DNA of 64,000 bases from Pseudovibrio exalbescens DSM 16456. Its GTDB lineage: Bacteria > Pseudomonadota > Alphaproteobacteria > Rhizobiales > Stappiaceae. The notes below the pieces were generated by a model that made no database searches, was not told the DNA's origin, and was given only the letters and a program-made list of their open reading frames with translations. The position numbers and the translations under genes were made by a program. Every line of letters starts with the position of its first letter. The stretch's first letter is position 1. The stretch covers positions 124,001-188,000 of the forward strand of contig NZ_AUGS01000008.1 in NCBI RefSeq assembly GCF_000422785.1, read 5' to 3'. This document shows, in pieces, positions 49,347 to 58,029 of this stretch.

Positions 49347-50936
49347 CTAGGCCGCTACAGCCCCACCATCGGAGCGGGGGTCATGTGCGCCCCTCATTTC
49401 TCCGTCACCGCGGCGAATGATCATGCCTGCATGTCCCATCACATCGCTGTAAGGCACATCCAGAGGTTCAATGTCATGCCCACGGCGCTTCAGCGCAAGC
49501 AACACGTCCTCATCCATTCGGTTTTCAACACGCACACTGGTAATATCTGAGCCCCATGTCCGGCCAAGTAGCCAACGCGGCGCATCCAGCGCTTCAGCGG
49601 GATCCATGCCCCCCAGCACGGCACGAGTGAAAATCATGGCCTGTGTTTGTGGCTGGCCATCCCCGCCCATGGTTCCATAGACAACCGTTCGTCCATCCTC
49701 CATGCGCGCAAGCGCCGGATTCAAGGTATGGAATGGCAGTTTTCCGGGCTTCAGCGCATTCAGGACCTCGGGATGACAGGAGAAGCTTGCCCCGCGGTTC
49801 TGCCAGAGAATACCGGTTTGCGGCAGCACGCAACCGGACCCGAACTCCCAATAGACCGACTGAATGTAAGAGACCGCTCGGCCCGCGCTGTCAATGGCCC
49901 CAAGCCACACGGTATCACCCGGTTTGCCCTCGTGGGGCCACGGCAAGGCTCGTGTCATGCTGATATCATGAGCCGTTTTGTCCAGCCAAGCCGATGTCAA
50001 ATAGGCCTTGGGGTCCTCTTTCATGACCCATGGATCGGCAAGGATCTCGTCTCGCACCAAAAACGCCCGTTTCGTTGCTTCAAGTACGGCATGGACATAA
50101 TCAGCAGAGTCAAGGCGGCCAACCTCAAGCCGTTCCATCAGGCCGAGGATCAACAGTGAGGCCAAACCCTGTGTGGGCGGCGGCGCGTTATACAGCGTGC
50201 CTTGTTTCAGTTTTAAAGAAAGGGGCGTTTTCAAACGCGCTTCATACCGGCGCAAATCATCATGACCAACAGGCGCACCGATGCGTTCAAGGTCAGCAGC
50301 AATCGCCTCTCCAACATCCCCCTTGTAGAACTCATGCAATCCGCTGTTTGCCAGATAATCCAGCGTATCCGCCAATTGTCGCTGGCGTTGTACTGCGCCA
50401 ACTTCGGGCGGTGCCCCCTCTTCCAGAAAGACTGCGGCAAAACCCGGCTGGTCTTTCAGCTCCTCCAGTTTGGCCGCCGTCAGTTCAGCCTGTGAGCGGG
50501 AAACTGCATACCCTGATTTGGCCTGGTCAATGGCAAAGCTCAAAAGCTCCTTCAGCGGCAAGCCGCCACCCATCGCCCGCGCCGCTTCATGGGCCACTTG
50601 CCAGCCTCCCACGGCACCGGCCACGGTAAGCGCTGCCAAGGGGCCCCGCGTTGGCACCTGATCAAATCCCTTTGCGTTGTAATGTTCAATGGTCGCCGCG
50701 GCACCTGCCGGCCCGCACGCCTCGATCACTTTGGGCGGACGGCCGGGTTCAGAAATCAACCAGAAACCATCGCCTCCGATGTGGTTCATGTGCGGATACA
50801 CCACGGCGATGCTCGCAGCTGCCGCAATCATCGCATCAACCGCCGTACCGCCACTGCGCAAGATTTCAGCGCCTGCTTCCGCGGCCAGTTTGTGTGGAGC
50901 CGTTACCAGCCCACTGCGAGAAGATACAGTTTCCAA
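49347..50936 (-). CDS. Gamma-glutamyltransferase family protein
   Basis: A 529-residue Ntn-hydrolase of the GGT family. The large-subunit part has GGTAVDAMIAAAASIAVVYPHMNHIGGDGFW near residues 29-59. The nucleophile that would appear after self-cleavage is T342 in PGDTVWLGAIDSAG. FHTLNPALARMEDGRTVVYGTMGGDGQPQTQ follows in the small subunit. No signal peptide is visible, unlike periplasmic Ggt, so it may be cytosolic and act on another gamma-glutamyl or acyl substrate. The start is a TTG with an AAGG site seven bases upstream. It precedes the LysR gene and follows the DUF2937 gene. Confidence 0.88.
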   Translation of the reverse strand: METVSSRSGLVTAPHKLAAEAGAEILRSGGTAVDAMIAAAASIAVVYPHMNHIGGDGFWLISEPGRPPKVIEACGPAGAAATIEHYNAKGFDQVPTRGPLAALTVAGAVGGWQVAHEAARAMGGGLPLKELLSFAIDQAKSGYAVSRSQAELTAAKLEELKDQPGFAAVFLEEGAPPEVGAVQRQRQLADTLDYLANSGLHEFYKGDVGEAIAADLERIGAPVGHDDLRRYEARLKTPLSLKLKQGTLYNAPPPTQGLASLLILGLMERLEVGRLDSADYVHAVLEATKRAFLVRDEILADPWVMKEDPKAYLTSAWLDKTAHDISMTRALPWPHEGKPGDTVWLGAIDSAGRAVSYIQSVYWEFGSGCVLPQTGILWQNRGASFSCHPEVLNALKPGKLPFHTLNPALARMEDGRTVVYGTMGGDGQPQTQAMIFTRAVLGGMDPAEALDAPRWLLGRTWGSDITSVRVENRMDEDVLLALKRRGHDIEPLDVPYSDVMGHAGMIIRRGDGEMRGAHDPRSDGGAVAA

Positions 50937-50977
50937 CGCAGACCTTCAGCGATGAAACCCAATCGCTGTCCCTTTGT

Positions 50978-51499
50978 TCATGTAGTGCGCACACCGCGCC
51001 GACGCCGCAATCGCTTGCGTCCAGCTCGGCCCGCACCAACGCCACCATAAAACACCAAGTACCCCAACAAGAAGCCAAACCCACCAATGATAAAGGCTTC
51101 CTGTGTCACGGGAACAGCTGGCTCGAAGTCCTTCCATGCGGCAGAAGACAACTGCCGATCCGGCTCTTCCAGCATCACTACGATTCGGCTAAACGGCCCG
51201 GCGGACAGCATGGCCTGCCGTTGCCGCTTCAACCTGTCCAGTCGGGCGAAGCTCAAGGCCATGCTCTCGGCGCGCTTTCGTACGAACGCATTGTCGCTGT
51301 CACGCATGTACTCAAGCGCTTCAGACACACTCATGCCAAATGCGTTCGCGTCCGCCGAAAATGACAGTTTAACGCGTTCTAACGCATCAATCGCGCCACC
51401 CAAACGCTGTCGGTATTGCTGAGAAAATTCTGGCAATTGAGAGGTTGCAGTCGCGCTCATCAGCGCAACTGCCAAAGCCATGCCCCGCGCTATTCCCAT
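50978..51499 (-). CDS. DUF2937 family membrane protein
   Basis: A 173-residue protein with a hydrophobic N-terminus (IARGMALAVALMSATATS). The DUF2937 opening LPEFSQQYRQRLGGAIDALERV follows, then a charged helical body and one C-terminal membrane helix (FIIGGFGFLLGYLVFYGGV, about residues 137-155) before a basic tail (RKRLRRRRGVRTT). Function of the family is unknown. The ATG at 51499 is chosen because the family begins there. The WD40 gene lies 55 bases upstream in the same direction. Confidence 0.8.
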   Translation of the reverse strand: MGIARGMALAVALMSATATSQLPEFSQQYRQRLGGAIDALERVKLSFSADANAFGMSVSEALEYMRDSDNAFVRKRAESMALSFARLDRLKRQRQAMLSAGPFSRIVVMLEEPDRQLSSAAWKDFEPAVPVTQEAFIIGGFGFLLGYLVFYGGVGAGRAGRKRLRRRRGVRTT

Positions 51500-51554
51500 G
51501 TTGTCCCCCCAAACTGCCAAGACAAGAGGCAACGGGCCAGCGCGCCAGCCGCCT

Positions 51555-52538
51555 CTACTCCTCAGCTATCGTGATCACACCGGCAGCACCCTCTTCCGTT
51601 CCGAAGGCGAGCCGTGTGCCCTTTCGGTCCCAGCACAGCGCCGAAATAGACCCCTGTCCGGGTCGGCGCAACAACACCTCCGCATTGTCGGAAAACCGAA
51701 CCGCCATCACCATGCCATCCTTGTAACCAATGGCCAGCATATCCTCTTTGGGATGACAGCAAACCACGGAAACCTGAGTGTCGGCCCGCAATCCCAATTG
51801 AAGTGGCTGTTGCCCCATGGGGCCGTTTTTGCCGGTGAACGGCCAAAGAATTGCAGCTTCCGCGCCAGATGAGGCCAGATACTTTCCCTTGGCGGACCAA
51901 CTGATGCTCTTGACCTTGAACGGATACCCGCTCATGCGCATGTCCTGGCTGTCTGACAGACGCCAACCATGCAGCGCGTTTTCCTGCATGGTTGTGACAA
52001 TGTACTTGCCGTCCGGCGAATACGAAACGCCTGTATGCGCGCCCTTCCAAGTCAACTCTTGAGGGTCGCCCTGCGCATTTACCCACCAAAGCGTCACACC
52101 GTCATAACGTGCGGTCACCAGACGCAAACCCTTGGGCGCAAACGTCAATCCGCCTACGGCGCGCTGATGAACAAACTCTTTTTCCTCGCCATTGTTCAAC
52201 CGCACCCAAGCCGTACGACCGGAGGCAAATGCCACCGCATCCTGAGGCCCTGTTGCAATCAGATCAATCCACTTGCGCGGACGCTCGGCCAATTCAGTCA
52301 CGACACCATCTGCCGTTACCCGACAAATTCTGCCATCGGCCCCGCCTGTTACCAAAGCCTTGCCATCCTGAGTAAGGGATGCACTTAAAAGCCCGCCTTT
52401 ATGGACCGGCACAACGGTTTCGGCACCACCTTGGAAATGAACTGCGCCGTCGCCAGCACCAAACACAGCGACATCACCCAGGAAAGCTGCTGAAACAACG
52501 AAGCTTTCCAAATCAACAGGAGCAATTACGGGCACCAT
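51555..52538 (-). CDS. WD40 repeat protein
   Basis: A 327-residue protein made of degenerate WD40 blades, about seven. Examples are LSASLTQDGKALVTGGADGRIC, GLTFAPKGLRLVTARYDGVTLWW, GVSYSPDGKYIVTTMQENALHGW and ISWSAKGKYLASSGAEAAILWPF. No signal peptide is visible, so a cytosolic beta-propeller is expected. It starts five bases after the CobW-type GTPase stop. The pairing of a CobW GTPase with a WD40 protein recurs in alphaproteobacteria and suggests a shared metal-trafficking role, not yet defined. Confidence 0.9.
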   Translation of the reverse strand: MVPVIAPVDLESFVVSAAFLGDVAVFGAGDGAVHFQGGAETVVPVHKGGLLSASLTQDGKALVTGGADGRICRVTADGVVTELAERPRKWIDLIATGPQDAVAFASGRTAWVRLNNGEEKEFVHQRAVGGLTFAPKGLRLVTARYDGVTLWWVNAQGDPQELTWKGAHTGVSYSPDGKYIVTTMQENALHGWRLSDSQDMRMSGYPFKVKSISWSAKGKYLASSGAEAAILWPFTGKNGPMGQQPLQLGLRADTQVSVVCCHPKEDMLAIGYKDGMVMAVRFSDNAEVLLRRPGQGSISALCWDRKGTRLAFGTEEGAAGVITIAEE

Positions 52539-52543
52539 TCACC

Positions 52544-53617
52544 TCACGCTTTGCAGGCCATGAAGCTCTCTTCCAGAGCTTTTTCATCCAAATCTCGTCC
52601 AATGAAAACCAACCGGCTTTCGCGGGTTTCGCCCGAACGCCACTCGCGTTGGTGATTGCCCTCGATGATCATGTGAATGCCCTGCACCACATAACGCTGA
52701 GGATCATCCTTGAACGCCAGAATTCCCTTCAAACGCAAGATCTTGGGCCCCTCAAGCTGGGTGACCTCGCCAATCCAGCGCAGAAAGGTCTGAGGATCCA
52801 GCTCACCTGCCTTGAAGGAGATCGACTTTACCGAATGCGTATCCTCATGATGATGATGGTGCTCATGATCACAGTCTGGACCGCATTCATGGTCATGGTG
52901 GTGATGATCATGGTCGCAATCCGGACCGCATTCGTGGTCATGATGGTGATGTTCATCACCCGTCTTCAAGAAGTCCGGCTCAAGTTCGAGAATTCGATCC
53001 AGATCGAACGCACCGCGGTTCAGCACGGCATCCAATCCCACAGAACACCGCTCTGTCTTGTGTAACTTGGCATAGGGATTGATCTTGCGAACCGCAGCTT
53101 CAACCGCTTGAAGTTCTTCGTCTTTTACCAAGTCAGTCTTGTTCAGAAGAATAACGTCCGCAAAGGCGATCTGGTCTTCCGCTTCATCCGTGTCCTTTAA
53201 CCGGTCCAACACGTGGCGGGCATCCACCACTGCCACGACCGCATCCAGCTCGGCTGCCGCTCGCACATCATCATCCATGAAGAAAGTCTGGGCTACGGGA
53301 GCCGGATCGGCAACACCGGTGGTTTCAACGATGATGGCGTCAAATGCGCCTTTGCGTTTCATCAGGTTCTCAACGGTGCGGATCAAGTCACCGCGCACAG
53401 TGCAGCAGATGCACCCGTTGTTCATTTCGTAAACTTCTTCATCGGATTCGACCAGAAGATCGTTGTCGATGCCGATTTCACCGAACTCGTTTACGATCAC
53501 CGCGTAGCGAGTACCATGGTTTTCTGTCAGAATCCGATTCAACAGCGTTGTTTTGCCCGCCCCAAGGTAACCGGTCAACACGGTAACCGGAATGCGGGAG
53601 TCAGCAGCCTCTGACAT
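52544..53617 (-). CDS. CobW/COG0523-family GTPase with a duplicated His/Cys-rich loop
   Basis: A 357-residue G3E GTPase and likely metallochaperone. The P-loop GYLGAGKTT (residues 17-25), the metal motif GCICC (68-72, C69, C71, C72), [10 protein letters not shown] and the base motif NKTD (159-162) are intact. A CobW C-terminal domain follows from about 262. Between them residues 223-257 are almost all His, Asp, Cys and Glu and contain the unit [11 protein letters not shown] twice in tandem. This suggests binding of several Zn or similar ions. A GGAG site precedes the ATG. It forms an operon with the WD40 gene. Confidence 0.93.
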   Translation of the reverse strand: MSEAADSRIPVTVLTGYLGAGKTTLLNRILTENHGTRYAVIVNEFGEIGIDNDLLVESDEEVYEMNNGCICCTVRGDLIRTVENLMKRKGAFDAIIVETTGVADPAPVAQTFFMDDDVRAAAELDAVVAVVDARHVLDRLKDTDEAEDQIAFADVILLNKTDLVKDEELQAVEAAVRKINPYAKLHKTERCSVGLDAVLNRGAFDLDRILELEPDFLKTGDEHHHHDHECGPDCDHDHHHHDHECGPDCDHEHHHHHEDTHSVKSISFKAGELDPQTFLRWIGEVTQLEGPKILRLKGILAFKDDPQRYVVQGIHMIIEGNHQREWRSGETRESRLVFIGRDLDEKALEESFMACKA

Positions 53618-53819
53618 GATATTCTCCTAAATCCTGTGCAGACCCGGCGCGCGCGACGCCGGTTCATCCTTTGGACTCCAATATAATCGGTGAGGGCCAC
53701 AGCAAAAGGGTTGATATGGTTATCCCCTACCCGTGACACGCTTCATTCGCCGAAAGGGCACATGGCATTACCCGCGCGGCTGACGTAGAACTCTCTGTCA
53801 AACATGGGAGGGAGAGGTC

Positions 53820-55001
53820 ATGATCCAGCCAGTCACCGCATTTACCCGGTTGGGAGATGAGAATGCCTTTGCCGTGCTTGCGCGTGCCACAGAATTGGCC
53901 GCACAAGGACAATCCATCATCAATCTCGGCATCGGCCAACCCGACTTCCCAACCCCCGAACACATCGTCGAGGCTGCGGTAAAGGCCCTGAGGGACGGCG
54001 CCCATGGCTACACCGGCGCAACGGGTGTCAAACTGTTGCGCGAGGCGGTTGCAGCAGAGCTTGAGGCGCGCCATCAAGCCACGGTATCGCCGGACCGGAT
54101 CATGATCGTGCCCGGCGGCAAGGTAACCATGCACATGGCCATCACGATGCTGGCAGAACCCGGTGCCGAAGTCCTCTACCCTGACCCCGGATTTCCCATT
54201 TATCGCAGCCTGATTGAGTTTACCGGTGCAACACCTGTCCCCGTTCCGATCCGTGAAGAAAATGACTTTGCGTTTTCTGCAGATGAAACGCTTTCACTGA
54301 TCACGAACCGCACACGCCTTCTCATCGTGAACTCACCCGCCAATCCAACAGGCGGGGTCACGCAAAAGGAAGAAATTGATAAACTTGTCAACGGCTTAGA
54401 GAAACACCCCCATGTCGCTATTCTCTCCGACGAGATCTACTCGCGCATGACCTACGACGGTTTGGAGCACACCTCGTTACTGTCTTATCCCCTTCTTCGC
54501 GACCGACTTGTCCTATTGAATGGCTGGTCCAAAACATGGGCAATGACGGGCTGGCGCATGGGTTATGCGGTGTGGCCTCAACACCTGATGGACGCCGCCC
54601 GCAAGATTGCCGTCAACTGCTGGTCCTGCGTCAACGCACCTGCACAATATGCGGGATTGGCCGCGCTCACCGGACCTCAAGACGCGGTTGATACCATGAT
54701 GGCAGCTTTCGATGAGCGCCGGAAGATCACGGTGGACGGGCTCAACGCCTTGCCTGGCGTCTCATGCAAAATGCCGAAAGGCGCGTTTTATGCCTTTCCC
54801 AACATCACGGAAACAGGATGGAAATCCAAAGGCTTGGCTACTGAACTTCTTGAAAATGCCGGCATTGCGACCATCGGTGGGCCTGATTTTGGTGTGCGCG
54901 GCGAAGGGTATCTGCGCATCTCCTACGCCAATTCCGCGCAAGAAATTCAGAGTGCGTTGAACCGCTTCAACACCTTTTTGACGGAAATGACACCGCCCTA
55001 A
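53820..55001 (+). CDS. Class I/II PLP-dependent aminotransferase
   Basis: A 393-residue fold-type I aminotransferase of the aspartate aminotransferase superfamily. The N-terminal INLGIGQPDFPTPEHIVEAA, the PLP-phosphate region and NSPANPTGGV near residue 180 are typical. The Schiff-base lysine is K238 in GWSKTWAMTGWRMGYA. The final Arg that binds the substrate carboxylate is in GEGYLRISYANS. A GGGAGGGAGAGG site precedes the ATG. The amino-acid specificity is not clear from the sequence. It diverges from cobW and overlaps the convergent secreted-protein gene by four bases. Confidence 0.93.
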   Translation: MIQPVTAFTRLGDENAFAVLARATELAAQGQSIINLGIGQPDFPTPEHIVEAAVKALRDGAHGYTGATGVKLLREAVAAELEARHQATVSPDRIMIVPGGKVTMHMAITMLAEPGAEVLYPDPGFPIYRSLIEFTGATPVPVPIREENDFAFSADETLSLITNRTRLLIVNSPANPTGGVTQKEEIDKLVNGLEKHPHVAILSDEIYSRMTYDGLEHTSLLSYPLLRDRLVLLNGWSKTWAMTGWRMGYAVWPQHLMDAARKIAVNCWSCVNAPAQYAGLAALTGPQDAVDTMMAAFDERRKITVDGLNALPGVSCKMPKGAFYAFPNITETGWKSKGLATELLENAGIATIGGPDFGVRGEGYLRISYANSAQEIQSALNRFNTFLTEMTPP

Positions 55002-55465
55002 CGCAAGCACGCTGCAAGCGTCTCATCCAACGCAGGCCCGGCTCCGATCAAGGGCAGATCCACTTCACTCCCAGCGGTGATGACAAGACTGCGACCACCT
55101 CGTAGTTTTTCAATAATTTCAATGTGTTGATCTGCAAGATAAGGAGAGGTGTATTCCGCCGAGTCCTCCACGACTGTCAGCGGCAATCGAGCAATGGATT
55201 GACCATCCACGGCAATTCCCAACGGTGCGCCGGGTTCAATATAACCGCCAGCCAGCATCACGAAAAACTCGGTACCCGCCCCTTTTCCGCAGCGCAAGCC
55301 GAAGCAGAAAAAGTTGCCGGTCGCCTCGTCGTCCTTGCAAATGGCCGCACCGTTGCCAATCACATCGTTTTCGACACGCTGCCAGAATGGAGATGCCGTA
55401 GCAGCACCCAAGAATAGGCAAAGACCTGCGATAATTGAGAAAATGGGAAATACGACACGCTTCAT
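54998..55465 (-). CDS. Secreted protein of unknown function
   Basis: A 155-residue protein with a signal peptide (VVFPIFSIIAGLCLFLGAATAS, cleavage near residue 24). The mature part has Cys residues in GAAICKDDE, NFFCFGLRCGKG and the terminal LAACLR, which could form two disulfides. The patterns CFGLRCGKG and YIEPGAPLGIAVDG faintly recall periplasmic invasion-associated-locus-B proteins but are not enough to assign a family. The ATG at 55465 is chosen because the signal peptide starts there. It lies 86 bases after an AprI-like gene in the same direction. Confidence 0.75.
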   Translation of the reverse strand: MKRVVFPIFSIIAGLCLFLGAATASPFWQRVENDVIGNGAAICKDDEATGNFFCFGLRCGKGAGTEFFVMLAGGYIEPGAPLGIAVDGQSIARLPLTVVEDSAEYTSPYLADQHIEIIEKLRGGRSLVITAGSEVDLPLIGAGPALDETLAACLR

Positions 55466-55551
55466 GATGATGACCCGAAAAACGATTCCAGCCACAAGCC
55501 TAGCCAAGTCTCTCCGGCAATACCACCGCGTTTTTCTCTGCGGCCTGTCGT

Positions 55552-55995
55552 TTATCGCTGTGCCGTTACCGTCACCGCCTTCTTGATAAGGTCAGCTAAT
55601 CTCGCGTCCCCTTCAGGGCGCATCACCATGAAATGTGAGGCGGGTACGACTGATGTAAGTCCATCAAGCTCCGCCAGATCAAACTGAGCAACGGTGTTGC
55701 CGCTCTCATTTACAAGCAATAGACCGGTGTCATAACTCCACTGCCACGCGGAAATGCCATCGAAGCCGGCATGCAAGGCCTCACACCCCCACGCATCGAA
55801 TGCATATCCATCGCCCGACTTGGCGGTTTGGTGCTTGAGTTCGACGACACAGGCCGCTGAAGACAGGGCATCGCTTACCCGCCATACCCCGAAAGGCTTC
55901 TTGCCGATTATATCAGCATGCGCACTGCCAACACCTAAAGCCAGCGTCAGTGCAACTGCGGCCAGCGTGGACCGATATGGAGTTCGCCCGATCAT
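55552..55995 (-). CDS. AprI/Inh-type metalloprotease inhibitor, putative
   Basis: A 147-residue protein with a signal peptide (STLAAVALTLALGVGSAHA, cleavage near residue 27). The short lipocalin-like barrel of the AprI/Inh family follows: FGVWRVSDALSSAACVVELK near 35, the Cys pair C49/C71, WQWSYDTGLLLVNESGN near 85 and VAQFDL near 103. These inhibitors sit in the periplasm and block serralysin-type zinc proteases. No such protease gene is in the window. Family assignment rests on pattern only. Confidence 0.72.
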   Translation of the reverse strand: MIGRTPYRSTLAAVALTLALGVGSAHADIIGKKPFGVWRVSDALSSAACVVELKHQTAKSGDGYAFDAWGCEALHAGFDGISAWQWSYDTGLLLVNESGNTVAQFDLAELDGLTSVVPASHFMVMRPEGDARLADLIKKAVTVTAQR

Positions 55996-56459
55996 GGTAG
56001 TACATCCCCGAAACTACGCAATTAAGGTAGATACTCCGCTACTTATGGTTAAATCTAGATTAACCAAGAGGTCGCGCCAAGACCATCCCAGCAAGCAACC
56101 CCAATATCACGAAGCTTTACGCAGCAAATTACAGGAAAACGAGGATTAATTATGGCAAATTATTAGTGATTTTATGTAGATATGGCGATTAACTTGTGCA
56201 CCCGGGACCAACAGATCTTACCTGTCACCCAAATGTCACGACACACCCTCGGATCAACCCGCCAACAAAACCACACAAGTCATGGCCAAGGTAAAGAAGC
56301 CAAACATCTTCAGATCCTTACGCTCTTCCTGCATCAACGCACGACGATCCACAACTTCTACTCCACTCAGCTTTACTGCTGGAATAATAAGCGATTCACC
56401 TTAACAAAGTGTAGATTTGTGATGCCAATGTCATGATGCACAGCCTTTCAAAGGGCTGT
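55996..56459. other. AT-rich gap with a palindrome, no gene seen
   Basis: A 464-base gap between the AprI-like gene and the end of the LacI gene. GGTTAA-A-TCTAGA-TTAACC at 56047-56065 is an 18-bp dyad with one extra A, about 50 bases upstream of the AprI-like start, at a position suited to control it. The stretch 56100-56440 is A/T-rich and has only short frames without ribosome sites. Confidence 0.5.
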
Positions 56460-57551
56460 TCACACCTCGACCACAGGCGAAAGGCGCGTACCGACCGGTG
56501 GGGCGCTCTCCCGTATCCGCAGCTCCGGCCGGATCAGCTTGATGCCGCTTGGAACCGGTTCGCCATTGATTTGCTTGAGCATGATGTAAGCCGCCTCACG
56601 GCCGATGACCTCAGCCCCGTTCGCCACCGTAGTCAGAGAAGGCGTTCGGTTTTGCACACCTTCAATGTCATCATAGCCTGTAATGGCAAGCTCCGGCCCC
56701 GGCTCCACTCCGGCTCGCCGAACAGCAGTAAGAACGCCCAGCGCAACAAGATCATTGAAGCAGGCAACTGCCGTTGGTCGCGGATTGGCCGCCAGAATCT
56801 GTGGCACCGCTGCCTGACCATCTTTTTGGGTCATAAGCTCCGGAATATCGAGCTGCTTGTCCGGGTCAATGCCGGCGTCCCGCAAGGCTGCGCGCCAACC
56901 GTTGTTGCGGTCGCGCCCCGAAGAACTCTGCCGGCGACCTCCGATCATGGCAATATGCCGATGCCCCTGCTCAATCAGATGTTGGGTCATCATGTAGCTG
57001 CCACGATAGTCGTCTCCACGTACACATGGCGTCTGGACACCGGGCAAATCCCGGCAAACCAGAGTAATTGCAACGCCTTGCTCGGCAATCTGGTTAATCC
57101 GATCAGGATCCGTTCCAACTGATGGACACAGGATCAGTCCGTCAACACGATGCTGCAGGAGTGTATCGATGAATTGGTTTTGACGCTTCAGGATATCCCG
57201 GTGATTACAAATCAGGATCGTCTTGTTCTGTTCGGCCAGAACCTCTTCGAGACCCCGAAACACCTCCGCAAAATACGGATTGAGGATATCGTGAACCGCC
57301 ACGCCAATCATGTCAGACTGAGACGTGCGCAACGAGGCGGCAGACCGATTATAGATATAGCCCACCTCAGTGGCGTAATCCTTCACCCTTTGCCGGGTTT
57401 CCTTTGCGACCAAGGGCGAATCCCGAAGGGCCAGCGAGACAGTCGCTGTCGAGATACCCAATTTTTCCGCAAGGTCTCCCAAACGAAGGCGCTTACCTGG
57501 TGCACGCACGTTCTGTTTCTCCAAGCTGGCAATGCCTCGGCTTCCTAGCAT
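56460..57551 (-). CDS. LacI-family transcriptional regulator
   Basis: A 363-residue repressor. The helix-turn-helix (about residues 20-65) reads LRLGDLAEKLGISTATVSLALRDSPLVAKETRQRV, with the hinge helix after YIYNRSAASLRT. The periplasmic-binding-protein-like effector domain follows (about 75-340), with IGVAVHDILNPYFAEVFRGLE and CFNDLVALGVLTAVRRAG. Effectors of this family are usually sugars, sugar phosphates or nucleosides. It is divergent from the ABC transporter binding-protein gene and is its probable regulator. The ATG at 57551 is chosen; an in-frame TTG 18 bases earlier exists. Confidence 0.92.
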   Translation of the reverse strand: MLGSRGIASLEKQNVRAPGKRLRLGDLAEKLGISTATVSLALRDSPLVAKETRQRVKDYATEVGYIYNRSAASLRTSQSDMIGVAVHDILNPYFAEVFRGLEEVLAEQNKTILICNHRDILKRQNQFIDTLLQHRVDGLILCPSVGTDPDRINQIAEQGVAITLVCRDLPGVQTPCVRGDDYRGSYMMTQHLIEQGHRHIAMIGGRRQSSSGRDRNNGWRAALRDAGIDPDKQLDIPELMTQKDGQAAVPQILAANPRPTAVACFNDLVALGVLTAVRRAGVEPGPELAITGYDDIEGVQNRTPSLTTVANGAEVIGREAAYIMLKQINGEPVPSGIKLIRPELRIRESAPPVGTRLSPVVEV

Positions 57552-58029
57552 GCCACCTAACGAAAGCAAACAACTTGTTCCTACGATAGATTACCGCAGC
57601 AAACCCCGGATGCCCACAGATTAGACATGTAAATGTCATAACTCAACGCGCGGGAGTACCTAACCCAACGGTGTTTCCCATGAAAAACGCGTAAACCACC
57701 TAACGTCCCAGGTAGGTACAAGCTCATTTGCCATCAACGGCTTAGAGTTCAGTTGTCGTCAGCGCTACACAAACCCGCAAGTGCGATCCATTCAGAACGT
57801 TGGCACTTTTGAGCGGGATCCAAAGCGCGAAACGAATGCGCCGCAAGTGATCGCATCATGATATATCTCCTAAAAGTGAGACGCTCGAAAAGACAAAACA
57901 ATTCAATTAGTTCGTCATATGGATGTAATGAAATCGTCGCATGGCCGTAACATCCGCGCAGTAGGTACACACGCAGAGCGAGAGCCCAACGCCATCGCAC
58001 TCCCATTTGAGAAAAGATAAGGTATGACC
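57552..58029. other. Divergent control region between the LacI and ABC transporter genes
   Basis: A 478-base region containing a small inverted repeat (GACAT-GTAA-ATGTC, 57624-57637) and, on the minus strand, a candidate 36-codon gene (57749-57859). The LacI operator is expected here, but no classical LacI dyad with a CG centre was recognised. Confidence 0.5.
57749..57859 (-). CDS. Candidate small protein of 36 residues
   Basis: A short frame on the minus strand encodes MMRSLAAHSF followed by a mostly polar body and ends SADDN. What supports it is a near-ideal ribosome site, TTTTAGGAGATATATC, with AGGAGA six to seven bases before the first ATG. It lies between two divergent genes and is not recognised as any family. 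It could be a real small protein or the leader of a transcript reading toward the LacI gene. Confidence 0.45.
   Translation of the reverse strand: MMRSLAAHSFRALDPAQKCQRSEWIALAGLCSADDN

Noticed and set aside
52845-52955. Repeats resembling a short CRISPR-like or satellite array
   Set aside because: They encode the duplicated His/Cys unit of the CobW GTPase. Spacing and context are those of coding repeats, and no cas genes are present.
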